NCBI GenBank assembly: GCA_038373865.1
Contig: JAXGGA010005185.1
Location: forward strand, 16,495 to 80,494
From: Uloborus plumipes
Lineage: Eukaryota; Arthropoda; Arachnida; Araneae; Uloboridae
DNA length: 64,000 bases
Direction: 5' to 3'
Shown: in pieces, positions 33,147 through 45,833 of the stretch
Layout: each line of letters opens with the position of its first letter
Numbering within the stretch: position 1 is the stretch's first letter
Position numbers and translations under genes: made by a program
Notes under the pieces: generated by a model
Databases searched by the model: none
What the model saw: only the letters and a program-made list of their open reading frames with translations
Told to the model about the DNA's origin: nothing

Positions 33147-35409
33147 GGTACTTCTTATCAGTAAGGAAATTTTTTACAACATTTAAAACTGGTATTAAAA
33201 TTTATTTTTCATTTTTATGGTGTATAAATACAGTAGAAGCTCGAGTAAACGAAGTCCCTTTTCGGTTAATAAAAACCTTTGCATAAAATTGGGGATTTAA
33301 AAAACTGCCTTAAGCAATCACAGAAGATTTAAATCGGTATTTTAAACTGCTTGCATTTACAAAACGGTTTTCAAACTTTTTGCTTTAATTTAATAATGCT
33401 TTAATTACAAGCGAAACATTTACTTCATAAATGTTACAGAAATAAGGAAATGCAATGTAAATTTAACAAGACATAATATACGCACTTTGGGCACTTCAGC
33501 CTCTATTGATCGTTAATAAATGTTTTACTTTAATTCATATGGCATAGGGTAATGATGTAGTAAACTTTATTATGTTTGTAATACAATACATTTTGAGCAT
33601 ACCTTTATACATAGTTAAAAATACTAAATAAAGCAACACCTTACTTTTTACTTCAGACGTTTTTTATTTTAATAACGTTAAAAAAAAAAAAAAAAAAGAT
33701 TTTCGTACAATTCCAAAAAGGACAATTGGAGTTGTTAAAAAAAATGCTCGAAACGCACGGATAATTAGGTTTCTGTAGCAGTAATTTCTGACCTCAGTAG
33801 CTTTGGAAGGGAAAAATTAAATTTACTTCTGTTGAAATATATTTCATTTGACAGAATTTTGGATGAACATAGTTATTCTGTTAAAGTGTTAGATACAAAA
33901 AAGAAATACGCTTAGCTGTACGGAGTGGGAAATCAAGCAAATGTGTCAATCGACGCCAATAAAGTCTTGTTTAGACATATTAAAGCCAAAATTGATAATT
34001 AGCCAGATTAATATTGAACACTAAATTTAAAATCATGATTAGAATGCTGTCTTTTTGATAACTATTCTGATGTTGAATTCTAAATTTGAATTAAAAATTA
34101 GATTGATTTTTTGATTTGATATTTTCAAACATCGATGTTTTGTCATCGATGTTGCACCACTAAATCTTTTTTAGTCGGATGAACTGCAAAAATTGTTATC
34201 TTGAAACATTTTAGAGAGTTATACGTAAAAGTCCAATTTCGTTACGAACTACTCTATGATACTGCATATGTACAGAATTGTCATTTATCTATGCAATATG
34301 AAATTCAAACATTTGAAATTTTAACAGCATGAAAAGTAATCAAGGAAGTCTATCAATATATTACATTCCTTACAGGTGGTGCATTTCTCGTCTGCATAGA
34401 ATTTCATGAATTTTCGTAGGTCCTTCAGGTATTTTCCTGTTTGATTAATTCTGTAGAGCTTCCAAATAGTTTGAATCAGTCAAAATGATCTTCACCGCTG
34501 TTGAAATGTCAATATTTTAAGCATTTCACAATGTTTTATTTCATCTATATATATAAAAATTACTCATACCGTTAAAAATTAAAATAAAAGCAAATAAATG
34601 GTAGAAACAAAGTTAGTGCGTCATTAGCTTAGTTAAAAATTTTGGCACTTATATTGTTGCATCAAGCCTCAAGAAACAATAAATACGAGTTAAATTAGGT
34701 TGATTTCAAAAACTAAAAGAAAAGAAACAAACTGACAATGAAACCAACGCTTCATTATAATTAAAAATTTTTCAGCGATGAAACATAACCCTCCATAAAT
34801 AACTCTGCTTTTTAAATAATTCACCGCATTTCAAAATATGTTTGTAATTTTTTGATCCAAATCCATCTTTTATTATGCATATTATACACATCTTCAATTG
34901 ATGCTACTTGAGTTTATTCTATTTTAGTAGCCTTATTATTTACTTTTAAACTTGTATTGCGTTATAGGAAGTACAAACTTTATATAAAATTTAATTTTTA
35001 TGATTTACATCATATTTTACCTGTCAACGACTCATTAACATTCCCTTACTGACAGAGAGTATTAAAGCTTGTAGACAGTTTAATAACTTTAATACCTACA
35101 TCTACAAGCGGAAATAAGACGTACTTATCTTTAGAAATCATAGGAAGAATCCGCAGCTATAAATCATCAATGAATATCTGTCTACTCTAATCTGAATTCA
35201 GTGTAATGCAGAAGTTAAACTGATATCTTTCCATATGACCCAGCCTTCCATTAAATAGGTTTAACCCCTGTTAAATTTCCTTCACCGCTGACATTGGCAA
35301 AGAGCAAGTATCAAAGACAAAATTTGAAACAAGTTAATTTTATGAAATAAGGGAATTTACACCATTGTGCTAAAAAGCAAAAACATGAACAATTGTTCTG
35401 TCTTCTCGA
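33147..35409. other. Unannotated AT-rich DNA with possible element ends
   Basis: At 34130-34162 the sequence catcgatgttttgtcatcgatg followed by ttgcaccacta resembles a hAT right end, but no left end was found. At 34544 TCTATATATATAAAAATTAC, preceded by A, has the form of a Helitron 5' end and could be the start of the Helitron ending at 37012. A run tacagtagaagctcgagtaa near 33231 resembles a pogo-type end. None is certain. Confidence 0.35.
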
Positions 35410-35454
35410 ACCTGGATTTATTTTTACTCAGTAATTATTACTATTAAAATCTGT

Positions 35455-35507
35455 CCGCGTCTGTCTGTCTGTCTGTCTGTCTTTCTGTCTGTCTATCTGT
35501 CCGTCTG
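35455..35507. repeat. (CTGT)n microsatellite
   Basis: About twelve imperfect tetranucleotide units (ctgt, with ctat, cttt and ccgt variants) occur near the presumed 5' part of the Helitron. Confidence 0.85.
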
Positions 35508-35630
35508 AAGCTTGAACTCCTCAAAAACCGCTGAGCGTAAAGAATCAAACATAATACCATTCGATTCGAAATTTTCTAAGGAAGACAATAAGACCAACCG
35601 CGTAGCTGTACGACGTTAATTGGCTGAGAC

Positions 35631-36425
35631 ATTAATTAAAACGTTAATTAAATTCTTTGCACTTTTAAAATTCCAAGACATTTATTTCTTTCAGTTGCCA
35701 TTTTAAATTAAAGCGTTAATTAAATTATTGCACTATTTTAATTTCCAAGACTTTTATTTCTTACCGTTGCCATTTTAAACTAAAGTGTTAATTAAGTTAT
35801 TGAACTATTTAAAATTCCAGGACATTTATTTCTTACCGTTGCCATTTTGAATTAAAACGTTAACTAAATTAATGAACTATTTAAAATTCCAACATATTTA
35901 TTTCTTACTGTTGTCATTTTGAGTTAAAACGTTAATTAAATTATTGAACAATTTATAATTCAAAGACATTTATTTCTTTCAGTCACCATTTTAAATTAAA
36001 GTGTTAATTAAATTATTGCACTATTTTAAATTCCAAGACTTTTATTTCTTACCGTTGCCATTTTGAATTAAAACGTTAATTAAATTATTGAACTATTTAA
36101 AATTTCAACACATTTATTTCTTTCAGTCGCCATTTTAAATTAAAGTGTTAATTAAATTATTGCACTATTTAAAATTCCAAGACTTTTATTTCTTACCGTT
36201 GCCATTTTGAATTAAAACGTTAATTAAATTGTTGAACTGTTTAAAATTCCAAGACTTTTATTTCTTACCGTTGCCATTTTGAATTAAAACGTTAATTAAA
36301 TTATTGAACTATTTAAAATTCCAAGACATTTATTTCTTTCCGTTGTGATTTTAAATTAAAACGTTAGTTTTATTTAACTTTTTAAAATGAAAGAGTGTTA
36401 TTTTTTTCCATTGTCATTTTGAATA
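35631..36425. repeat. Tandem array, 72-bp period, about 10 units
   Basis: The motif gttaattaaatt (or a one-base variant) begins at 35642, 35714, 35787, 35859, 35931, 36003, 36075, 36147, 36219, 36291 and 36363: spacing 72 throughout except one 73. Each unit reads roughly attattgaactatttaaaa, ttccaagacatttatttctt, accgttgccattttgaatta, aaacgttaattaa. Units vary between acg and gtg before ttaatt and between gaact and gcact. The last unit decays from about 36364. Confidence 0.9.
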
Positions 36426-36766
36426 CGTGTTATAACAAAGTTCTAACAATTGTTTTTATCCTAATTATTAATGACTTATATTTTTTCTCGGGTACCATTT
36501 TGAAAATGTATTTTTAATTAAAATTGCAATTGCTGTCTTTAAAAGGGACTTTTTTTGGCTACGATCCCAATATTAAAAGAACTTTTTCGTTTAGAATTTT
36601 GTAATTAATTTTACAGAAAGAAAGAGGTTTGGAAATAATTGTTTTTGGTAAGGAATTTTATTTGTTATTTAGGGAGAGTACTAAGTATGCGCTTCTTGAC
36701 ATCGTCTTTTTTTTGAGGAAGCATGCGCAAATAATTCGATTGATTCTTTGATGCAGGAAAGTTTTT

Positions 36767-36960
36767 TAGCGAGTCGCTTTAGCGGGGAGTAGTTTGTCGA
36801 AACTTTTCTCGCTGCTGCAAAGGCGAGCCGCCTTGACGGCAAGTAGGTTGTTTAAACTTTCCTCGCTACTTTAAAGGCGAGCCGCCTTGGCGGCGAGTAG
36901 GTTGTTTAAACTTTCCTCACTACTGTAAAGGCGAGCCGCCTTGGCGGCGAGTAGTTTTCT
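36767..36960. repeat. GC-rich 54-bp tandem repeats with hairpins
   Basis: The block aggcgagccgccttggcggc starts at 36821, 36875 and 36929, a 54-bp period, with a diverged first unit at about 36769 (gcgagtcgctttagcgggg). Within each, gccgcc and ggcggc can pair. The block is just inside the Helitron 3' hairpin. Confidence 0.85.
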
Positions 36961-37012
36961 CACACTGCCTTCACTACATTACAGCCCGTGCAACGCCGGG
37001 CCACGCAGCTAG

Positions 37013-37540
37013 TATTTAATAATATTCTGAAGATATATATATTATATACTGTTTTACTTATACGTATATATTTACGCATTATTATCTGACACCAATGCTA
37101 GGATATTTTTCAAAACATGATTAATTCAACCCAAATCGCAAAATGTTAATTAAAATCAAAATATGTCTACGGTGGCCTCATTGGCAAAACGTTCAAAGAG
37201 AAACTTTGAAAAAAATGAGAAAATGAAATAAAAGCTTATAACAACAATGTTAAATTATAACAAATTTTCCAAATTTAACAAGAAAAGTGCATTAACGTGC
37301 TTTGGGTCTTAAAGAGCCCCACAATATGAGACTGAAATGTTTTGTAAGTAAATTCATTTTAATAAAATGAAAGAACAACTTGGCGCATTTTTCTTTGTAA
37401 TATACTTGACATTTGATGCACCTAAAACCCTACAGAGACTCTGGATATGTTTCATTTTTTTTTTTTTCATTGCATGGAATTTATGAGGAACATAGACTCT
37501 ATTTCTATATATTGCAATAAGATTTTGAAGGTTCCGGTAG
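37013..37540. other. Unannotated AT-rich DNA
   Basis: Nothing recognised between the Helitron end and a doubtful hAT-like element. Confidence 0.5.
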
Positions 37541-38691
37541 AGATGCACCACTAATAAGCAACTTGGCAGATTACCGATTAACAATCAGCTGCTGATAATC
37601 GGTACATTAGCAGTCCAAGCCGATTAGTGATCATGATGATTATTTATTTATCAAAATACCAATCTCACCCTCCCCGGTTTTTTTTCTCTCTTTTACAATT
37701 TCGATTTTAGAATCAGTTACTAATTTATTTCAAAGATACTATTTAATTTTTCTATTTTCCGAATTTTCCCAAAATGATCTTTGAACGAATTTTCATATTA
37801 TTTTTAATTAAATTACATTAATATTAACATGATTAACACATCGCTAATTACGTTAAATAGACATGAAAATTTAAAAAAAAAGAGATAGGGAGTGGTGAGC
37901 ACTCTAATTTAGGAGTATTTTTAATCTAAATTTATTTTTCAATTATTAGTTGACATTTAATACGAGATTTTATTTTTTGTGAAAACTAGAGGGTATCTAA
38001 AAGCAATACCAGAAACGTATCAGAAACGTATATCTTCTATAGATGTCTACTTATTCAGAATATTCAAATGCATTTATTTAAAAAATGTTTATTTACTGTA
38101 ATGATGATGTTTTCATATTTCATTCTTGAATAATTTGCTTCATTTTTACTCTTTACTTTCGTACTACATGGTATACTTATGTTTGCAAAAAAAAATATTT
38201 GTTTCTTGTTTATAAATTTATTCTTAATTGTTCCTTGTTTAAAGCATACTAAAAATAATTTTATTTAAAAAAAATATTTTTGCGTCTTTTCATTGGCGAA
38301 AATTCGATCAATTATAAATAATATGCTTTTCGCATTCCAAGTTAGAAGTGCTGCAATATAATTATTCATAAAACTGTCCTGTGAATATCAGCAGTGAGGA
38401 TTATGTTTTTATATCCATTCAGTTTTACTCACTGTATATATTTGTTTTGTTTTTACTCTAGACTTTCATACAACATGTTATAACAGTAAAGACTGCAGAA
38501 AACTATAATTATTTACTGTTGGTGAAATAATTCATTATTATTTTTTGGTGTAAGTATACTCGTACTTCGAAAAATAATATTAAAAATGTGCGTTCCGCCG
38601 ATTAATCAGCAAAATTTGGCAGATTATAAATAAGCGGCAATGTGACCAATTCTAACCGATTGATCATTACTACCGATTAATTAGTGTATCC
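37541..38691. mobile_element. Candidate hAT-like element, ends degenerate
   Basis: The left has TAGAGATGCACCACTAATAA then cttggcagattaccgattaa. The right, reversed, has TTGGGATACACTAATTAATC and tctgccaaattttgctgatt. Both ends repeat ccgatta/taatcgg motifs. A GATGCACC start is common in hAT elements. Flanks gttccgg and gtttccaa are not a convincing 8-bp duplication, and no transposase remnant was found between. Confidence 0.35.
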
Positions 38692-40005
38692 CAAGTTTCC
38701 AAAACATTTCCTAAATACCATTACTTAACTCAATAACGGACGTAGCTGAAGAGATTCGTCCGTTACTGTACAAAACAAGTTTCTTAAACAATGTTCATGG
38801 AAATTCTCAAAATTCAAATGAATTGATGGTTAAATGTACTTAAGGGTACCCAATTAACAATGTCTTCGTTTTATTTAAATTACTCAATTTAAATATTTAA
38901 GAACTGAGAGAGACTGTTGCTTTAGAATTAATAAACGTAAAAGTAAGCTAAATTATTTTTGTGGATATTCACCTAAGCTCCAGGCACTGTTTTAAGTAAA
39001 TTACACTCTTAATTGACTTGAAAAAGGAGCTGTTATTTCTTTATGTAAAACTTATGCAGAATATTAAACAAACAAACATCCAGTTTCTCGAGCTAGTTAA
39101 ATGAGCGTCTAAAATGTACGAACTAGCGCAAGAAAAACCACTTGCAGTTGAAGTTGGTCACATAATACTGTCAAACTTTTAAAGTATTTCATTCTTCAAA
39201 GTCGGACACCTCTTAAAAAGATCTTTTGAATCGATATAAAAAAAAAGGATCATTATTGTCATCGAACATGTGGGTCATCCTTTTGAAAGCCTAATGGTAG
39301 TTTTCTCGTCCCAAATGTCCTTCAGCGAATTGAATAGCCTCATCACTTCTGCTTGATTACAACGGAGGGCATAGAATCGCCATTTTTCTTCCGATTTTTT
39401 TTTCCTTTTCTGTTTAATGGTTCGTTGACAAACGTCTGCTCTAATAAAAAATTCTTTTAAATTTTGGCGTTGTACATTGGAAAAAATCGTGAGAAATGCT
39501 TCAGTTAAAGTTTAAGACATTTTTGATCGTAATTCAAATAATTATTTTCCAAAGTCATCAGTTTAATGCTTAAAAGACTGTATTACTAAATTAAAATTTA
39601 ACTTATAATATCAATAAAAAATAATTACAGATCAAATGAAAATTGCGTTTTCTTATATGCTGGTACTTTTTTAAAACTATGCAACACATAGAAAACTTGA
39701 TTCTAACACAGCTTTCATGCTTTTCTTTTTTTTTCTGTAATTTTAACAACACATTTAAAGCGTGCATTATTCTAGAAAATTTAAAACTTTCTAGAAAAAT
39801 AAACAAAGTTTCGTGACTTTTTCAAAATTTGTAACAAACATTTCAAAAAAATGTGTCTGTAATTGCTTATAGTAACTGCGGATCTGTTTATTGCCCTAAT
39901 GTCGAACATGTTTGGGTGTATTCATTAGGATACGTAAAAACTATAGCATATGTATTTTTACAAAAATATTATATAACAATATTTAAAAATACCTCGAATC
40001 TTTAA
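38692..40005. other. Unannotated AT-rich DNA
   Basis: A minus-strand stretch at about 39250-39400 reads like protein for some 40 codons (WRFYALRCNQAEVMRLFNSL then KDIWDEKTT) before a stop. I cannot assign it; it may be a relic of an element gene. Otherwise nothing. Confidence 0.4.
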
Positions 40006-40013
40006 ACTTCAAA

Positions 40014-40190
40014 CAGGCCTGTCATTTAAGAGGGGCAGGGGGGGGGGGGTCATTTGGCCCCCCCCCCCCCCGACTTTGAGAAATCAATGTATTTACATAT
40101 AAGTGGGCGTTGTTTTTGCAGTTTTCTGGAGAAATTGTATGGTGTTTTTACCATTTGCCCCGCCTGGAAAAACTTGAAATGACGTCCTTG
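40014..40190 (+). mobile_element. hAT MITE with G/C tracts, copy 3
   Basis: Ends CAGGCCTGTCATTTAAG and TTGAAATGACGTCCTTG are flanked by an exact 8-bp duplication acttcaaa (40006-40013, 40191-40198). A G run of about 12 and a C run of about 14 enclose tcatttgg, the longest tracts among the four copies. Confidence 0.9.
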
Positions 40191-40317
40191 ACTTCAAAGT
40201 ATTAACATATTGCTGACACATAAAAAAAACGAATGAAAAGAAACAAATTATTAAGCATCAATTATGAACGATACTTTTTGTTAATAAAATACACGTATTA
40301 TTTTAAGCAGGGCCGTA

Positions 40318-40790
40318 ACCAGATCTTAATTTCGGGTAGGGTTTTATCAAACCTATTTCTCGTGAAATCTATAAAGTCAATAAAATTTGATTTCACGTTC
40401 TATATTCTGTTTATTTTTGTTACAATGGATGTTAAAAGAGTATTAACATGAAAAATGAAAAAAAAAAAAAAAAAGACTCATCTTTTCAATGAAGAAAAAA
40501 AAAATTTGGATAGATGAGTTAACTCAGATACGTGAATTCAAAGGAGTACTTTTGAAATCTCTATCTTACGACACTTGTAAGTTAAATGATGAGTTTGGTA
40601 CTTACAAATTTGAAAAATTTTGGTGTGTTTTTTTTAGTGGTATTAAAAATTCGCAGGGAAAGGTATAGTGTTAAGAAATTATTTCTGCAATAACTACAAC
40701 AAAAATAAATAATGCAGAAAAAACACTCAATTTGAAAATAATTTGGAAGGGGTTTGAACCCTACAAACCAACCCCTTAAATACGGCCCTG
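40318..40790. mobile_element. hAT-like non-autonomous element
   Basis: Ends CAGGGCCGTAACCAG and AAATACGGCCCTG are inverted repeats. The flanks are attttaag (40310-40317) and atttaagg (40791-40798), close to an 8-bp duplication but offset by one T. Internal motifs ggtagggttt and gggtttgaaccctac lie near either end. No coding sequence: the two frames that cross it (40233-40451, 40754-40963) start outside or end outside. Confidence 0.65.
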
Positions 40791-40798
40791 ATTTAAGG

Positions 40799-42648
40799 TG
40801 TCAAAGAGTAAGATTTCTGAAAACTCAATGGTATAATATTGATGATATAGTTATGAAAAACATAAAAATATTTTTCACTAATTCGACATTGAGGAATTTA
40901 AATATCTCCTCTGAACTAGAGGCAGCAGATGTTTTGTGCTTTTCATCAACTTTGTTTGAGTAATGTACTTATCCGTAACCAACTATTTCTTTCTTGGGAA
41001 AAAACAAAATTTAAAGAAAAAAAAACCGTTTCGGCCTGCTTTACCACGTACTAGCACACGCAGTCAAAAGTTTAAATTTATTAAACAATTTATTTGAATA
41101 ATGTCATTTTTGTTGACCCTTCGTTCAGTGACAATCTGGTAAAATATGTATTAAGCTGCTTTTTGAGTAAAGTAGCTTTTTTGCTACGGTTTTCGACCTG
41201 ATTGAGCGGGATTCGTTCTAAACGGCTTTGTGGTATGATAGTATAGACAAGGAAGTATCAGATAATGAAATAAAAATATATTTTGAAAATTTATGTATGA
41301 AACTGGTTGAGATACTTGACGCATCGAACATATGAAGACAAGATAAGTATCTTAGTATAACAAAACAAAGACACTTATTGTTTGGAATATCTAAGAAGGA
41401 TCAAGTTATTTTTACGATCATAAACGCTCAAGTAAGGTTTATGGATATCATTAACCCTCAATCTTTCCTCTTTTGCTACCATTATCTATTTTGTCAGTCC
41501 ATGAGCTGCATATAAATCCATTTATGTACAGATTTGGGAGGACCGGGAAAGGGGTGGGGGCGTCATTTAATGAAAAGAATGCATCAAAAAGGAGTCAAAA
41601 AATAATTCATTTTAAGTTGCATTTTAATTGAAATTTTTTGGTGCTTCTTCAAAAAAAGCACAAAACTGATTTTATTCTGTTTGTAGTTTATGAAGCACGA
41701 ACGATACATTCTATACACATATATAACGTTCTATTGAAAATTGGCGATCAGTATCTTTATAAAGGACATGAGATTAACGTGCACGTTATTTGTTATTGCA
41801 TTTGTAGTAAATAATGCAAGTACGGATTAATACTGATGAGTTATTTGGTTGATGGTACTTTTTGGCTATTTTTTGTCTTCCATCCTGCTGGGGGTAGTGC
41901 GGGCACACACAAACTGACTTTCTTTAGTAAAACTGCGCTTACAATATAATTGGCACTTTAATTTACACTTGGAATAATTTTTTCTTATTTTTTATGCGTC
42001 AGCTGACATTTTGTCTGACTGAGTCATTACTTAGCGAGATATTTGTAAAGGAATCTTACAGTGGTCTTATTTGGCGCACTTGCAATACATTTTAAAATTA
42101 ACTGCCTATTAATGAAAACTAATTTGCAACATGTTTTGAACTTTAATAGAACATAATCTATTCAAGAGAGATTCTTTGTAATGATAATTATCCAACCTGA
42201 AAGTATTCCTTTACTCAATGGAGTTTAAAAAAGGATCAATGACATAAAGATGAAAAGACAATTTTAATGAAAAGAATTTAAAGAAATGACTTTTTGCTTC
42301 ACCAATCAATGAAGGGGAAAAAAAAGCTCTTTTTTACTAGCAGTTGTCATTGAAATTATTTCCCGGAATTCGATCTTTTAAATGCAAAATCTCAGTAAAA
42401 TAACCCAACCAAGCGTGATCCGCAATCATTTGTTCAAATTTCCCTCTCTCACTCGGATCGCTCGGGAGAGCTCTTTAATTAAATTTCAAATCTTCCCTAT
42501 CGCTGAAGAATGATACCATCTAACAATCGGCATATATTGGCAGCTCGAAGGAAATGGATCCCTGGCGTCAAAAGAGGTAATTCATTAATCTTATAAAGAA
42601 CACGAGAAATTATATTTTGATACATGCATTTGCACTTCGGGGAATGTA
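40799..42648. other. Unannotated AT-rich DNA
   Basis: No element ends or protein remnants identified. A G-rich patch at 41529-41563 (ggaccgggaaaggggtgggggcgtcattta) might be a decayed end of the G/C-tract MITE family. Confidence 0.4.
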
Positions 42649-45125
42649 TAGGGTGAGCCGAAAAACACTTTTATTCTAATTTCGATAATGGGTAGCTCAG
42701 AAAAGCTGTCATTGGTTGAGCACAGAGAGCACACAAATTTTGAAATTTTTTGGACTGTTTTTGGATCTGCCGTAATTGCGTTGAAGTTTTGACCAAAGGC
42801 TGCTTTTTGATGTTTTGAGAAAAATTAGTAAAATGTTTTTTTTTTCCTATTTTCGATGATGGGTATTACGGAAAAGGTTATCATTGGCGTCACTGAATTC
42901 CTGCAAAAAATTGGAGGTGAGTAATACAATTAATTTCTTTGCACATAATTCAAATGCACATAAGTTTTGGCAGTTTTCTGGTTTTTTTAACATGTTTACT
43001 GAATCTTGTCATGACGTGAACATTTTGTTTTTGTTGCATTTATCTGAAAAAAACTATCATGGTTTGTCACATATGATGCATTTTAGATGCTTGGAGGGTT
43101 ATACGCTGCGATGCAGAAGTTTAGACAAAATGCAAATATACGAATAAAAAGAAAACTGTTCAGCGAAATGCTTTCAAATTTCTACTGCAGGTGCACAATA
43201 TGGTCCCAAATACGTGTCTGGATTTTTGAAAAATATAACCGAAATGGAAATCGGAAATTACAAAAGACATTTTTTTTCACTGCTGCAAAAGTTTAGACAA
43301 AAGTCAGATTTTATGCAAATATCCCTTGAAATGTGATTGGTGGAGGTAAGGCAGGACTTTATTATTCGAATATAAAGTTCAGAGATTGCTAAATGAATAA
43401 TAAAAATCCCAAAAGCTCTGTAAATCGCATGTAAAGAAGATGAGAAAGTTTCGAAGCCGAAATTTGAAAATGACCCTACTTTATTAATGTTTTGTCTTTT
43501 AAATCGGCTCTAGTATGGTAGTACGTTGTTTTTTACTTCATGGAGAGCAAATTCAGACATGTGTATCGATCAAAAAATCCAAGAAAAAATATATTTCTTA
43601 AGGAAGAAGGAATTGAAGAAACGGTTCGAACTGACGATTCGCCCCTTTATTCCTACAAAACTTCAACCTGGTTCAAAAACAGCACGTGACAGCATAAGTA
43701 GATGAACAACTGAATCGGAATGCATAAAAAAAAACAAAGAATTGTGCTTGAGCCTTTTCGGACAGAGTGTTCCAAATAAATCAGATTTTAATGGGGAAAG
43801 CAGCATATGTATCATCGTGATTAAAAAATGAATGTTACTTTCTCTGATGAAAATTATTAAAATTGGGATGGTCTAGATGGATTATAATTCTATTGGCAGG
43901 ACTTCATAAAAGATCCAGTGATCATATGCTGTGCTGCTTTTACCATTAAAATCTTACTTATTTGGAACACTTTGTCCGAAAAGGCTCAAGCACAATTCTT
44001 TGTTTTTTTTTTATGCATTCCGATTCAGTTTTTCATCTACTTATGCTGTCACGTGCTGTTTTTGACCCAGGTTGAAGTTATGTAGGAATAAGGGGCGAAT
44101 CGTCAGTTCGAACCGTTTCTTTAATTCCTTCATTATTAAGAAATATAATTTTTCTTGGATTTTTTGATTGATACGCATGTCTGAATTTGCTCTCCATGAA
44201 GTAAAACACAATGTACTACCATACTAGAGCCGATTTTAAAGACAAAAAATTAATAAAGTAGGGTCATTTTCAAATTTCGGCTTCGAAACTTTCTCATCTT
44301 CTTTACATGCAATTTACAGAGCTTTTTGGATTTTTATTAATCATTCAGAAAACTCTGAACTTTATATTCGAATAATAAAGTCCCGCCTTACCTCAACCAA
44401 TCACATTTCAAGGGATATGTGCATAAAATCTGCCTTTTGTCTAAACTTTTGCAGCAGTGAAAAAAAATGTCTTTTGTAATTTCCGATTTTTGTTTCAGTT
44501 ATAATTTTCAAAACTCTAGACACGTATTTGGGACTATATTTTGTACCTGCAGTAGAAGTTTGAAAGCATTTCGCTGAATAGTTTTCTTTTTATTCATGTA
44601 TTTGCATTTTGTCTAAACTTTTGCATCGCAGTGTATATAGTTACTTATTCTTTGTAATTTTGTAATTTAAAAATTGTATGATATAAGTAGATAATAATTC
44701 ATAATACATCACGCATTTAAAAAATCATAACGTGATAAGCTATATAACTCTTTTCGATAAATAATGCGAAAGCGAATTTTAACGTTTTGACAAAATTTAT
44801 TGAAAACGTTAAAAAAAATGGAAAATTTCCAAAACTTCTACATAATTGGAGAAAAGGAAAATATTATACCACATAGCTCAGTTTTTATAGGAATTCAGTT
44901 CCACCAATAGCATTTTTTCCGACCTACCCATCGTTGAAAATGAAAAAAAAATAATTTTCTTACTAATTTTGCTGTAAACTTTTAAAAAGCAGCATTAGAG
45001 CGAGACTTCATCGCAGTTCCAGTAGATCAAGAAAATTTCCAAAATAATATTTTTTTTATGCGCGCTTTGCTCTTTCAATGGCACTTTTTCAAAACTACCT
45101 ACCATCGAAATTTGAAAAAAAATAA
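42649..45125. mobile_element. Diverged relative of the 3449 foldback element
   Basis: The left end TAGGGTGAGCCGAAAAACAC matches the 3449 element's end (TAGGGTGGGCCGAAAATGAC), and the next 250 bp follow it in order (cgataatggg, gcacacaaattttgaa, ttggatctgccgtaattgcg, ttttgatgtttt). The right arm (about 44880-45125) has matching inverted blocks (gcgctttgctctttcaatgg, cgacctacccatcgttgaaa), but the terminal TCGGCTCACCCTA is not present, so no target duplication can be read. A separate foldback (43104-44634) is nested inside. Confidence 0.55.
43104..44634. mobile_element. TA-flanked foldback, CACTGCGATGCAAAAG family, copy 2
   Basis: It runs from cgctgcgatgcagaagttta to its complement ending gcatcgcagtg, with TA on both sides (43102-43103, 44635-44636). 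It aligns with the 14317 copy throughout and shares its palindromic layout, with the turn at about 43880-43930. The two arms differ from one another less than either seems to differ from the other copy, as far as can be judged by eye. Confidence 0.8.
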
Positions 45126-45754
45126 TTTTTAAATTCCCACCTCCTTCAATAGTAGCTAAGATTTTGTCAATTTTTTAGTATTAATTACGCATGTAAATGT
45201 GTGGCTTCTTTTCAGTTGCAAATCATACAAAAAATTGTTTGCATATTTGAATTCAGGGCAACATTTTACACTAGGAGCAGATATTTTTCACTATTTAACA
45301 AATCAAAAATCTTCTTTTGTAGACTGCTGTTATTACTGTTCTTAAAACATGTTAAATAAGTTTGAAGCGCAACTGAAAAACTTTCACTTACATTGGGATT
45401 TTTCGAAACCTTTAAAACTTTGTGAGGTAATCCCCAAGACTAAATTATTTTTTTCAAATGTATTTGATGCATGGAAATTGCACAAAAATAGACATAAAAT
45501 TCAAGACGACGTAGCTTTTTGTACAAAAATAGGCCTTCCTAAGTACTAGCGGAAAATCCTCAAACTTTTTCTAAAAGTTTCTAAAGCACGGTTAATGGCT
45601 AATGGTTTTAGCAGTGCACCTTAAGGCACATTCCAAGAAAAGATTAGCGGTGCTTTAGAATGTAAGCTTTAAGGAAAAAGCCAATCGAAAAAGCAGAGCA
45701 AATTTGCATCCCTCTTTTTCTCTGAAAAGATAGAGCGTTTCAGGCTGAACAACT

Positions 45755-45833
<79 letters not shown>

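Larger units (their letters stand above)
35410..37012 (+). mobile_element. Helitron, 3' part, with internal tandem repeats
   Basis: It ends in GCCCGTGCAACGCCGGGC, a hairpin, followed by ccacgcag and CTAG with T next: the form of a Helitron 3' end. Near 35455-35505 there is a (ctgt)n run and then gaagcttgaactcctcaaaa, a layout seen close to the 5' end in non-autonomous Helitrons. The exact start is uncertain: it may be about 35430 or the TC at 34544. It carries the 72-bp array and the 54-bp repeats and no coding sequence. Confidence 0.65.

Noticed and set aside
34130..34162. catcgatg...gttgcaccacta as a complete hAT element
   Set aside because: Only a right-end-like sequence; no matching left end or duplication found upstream.
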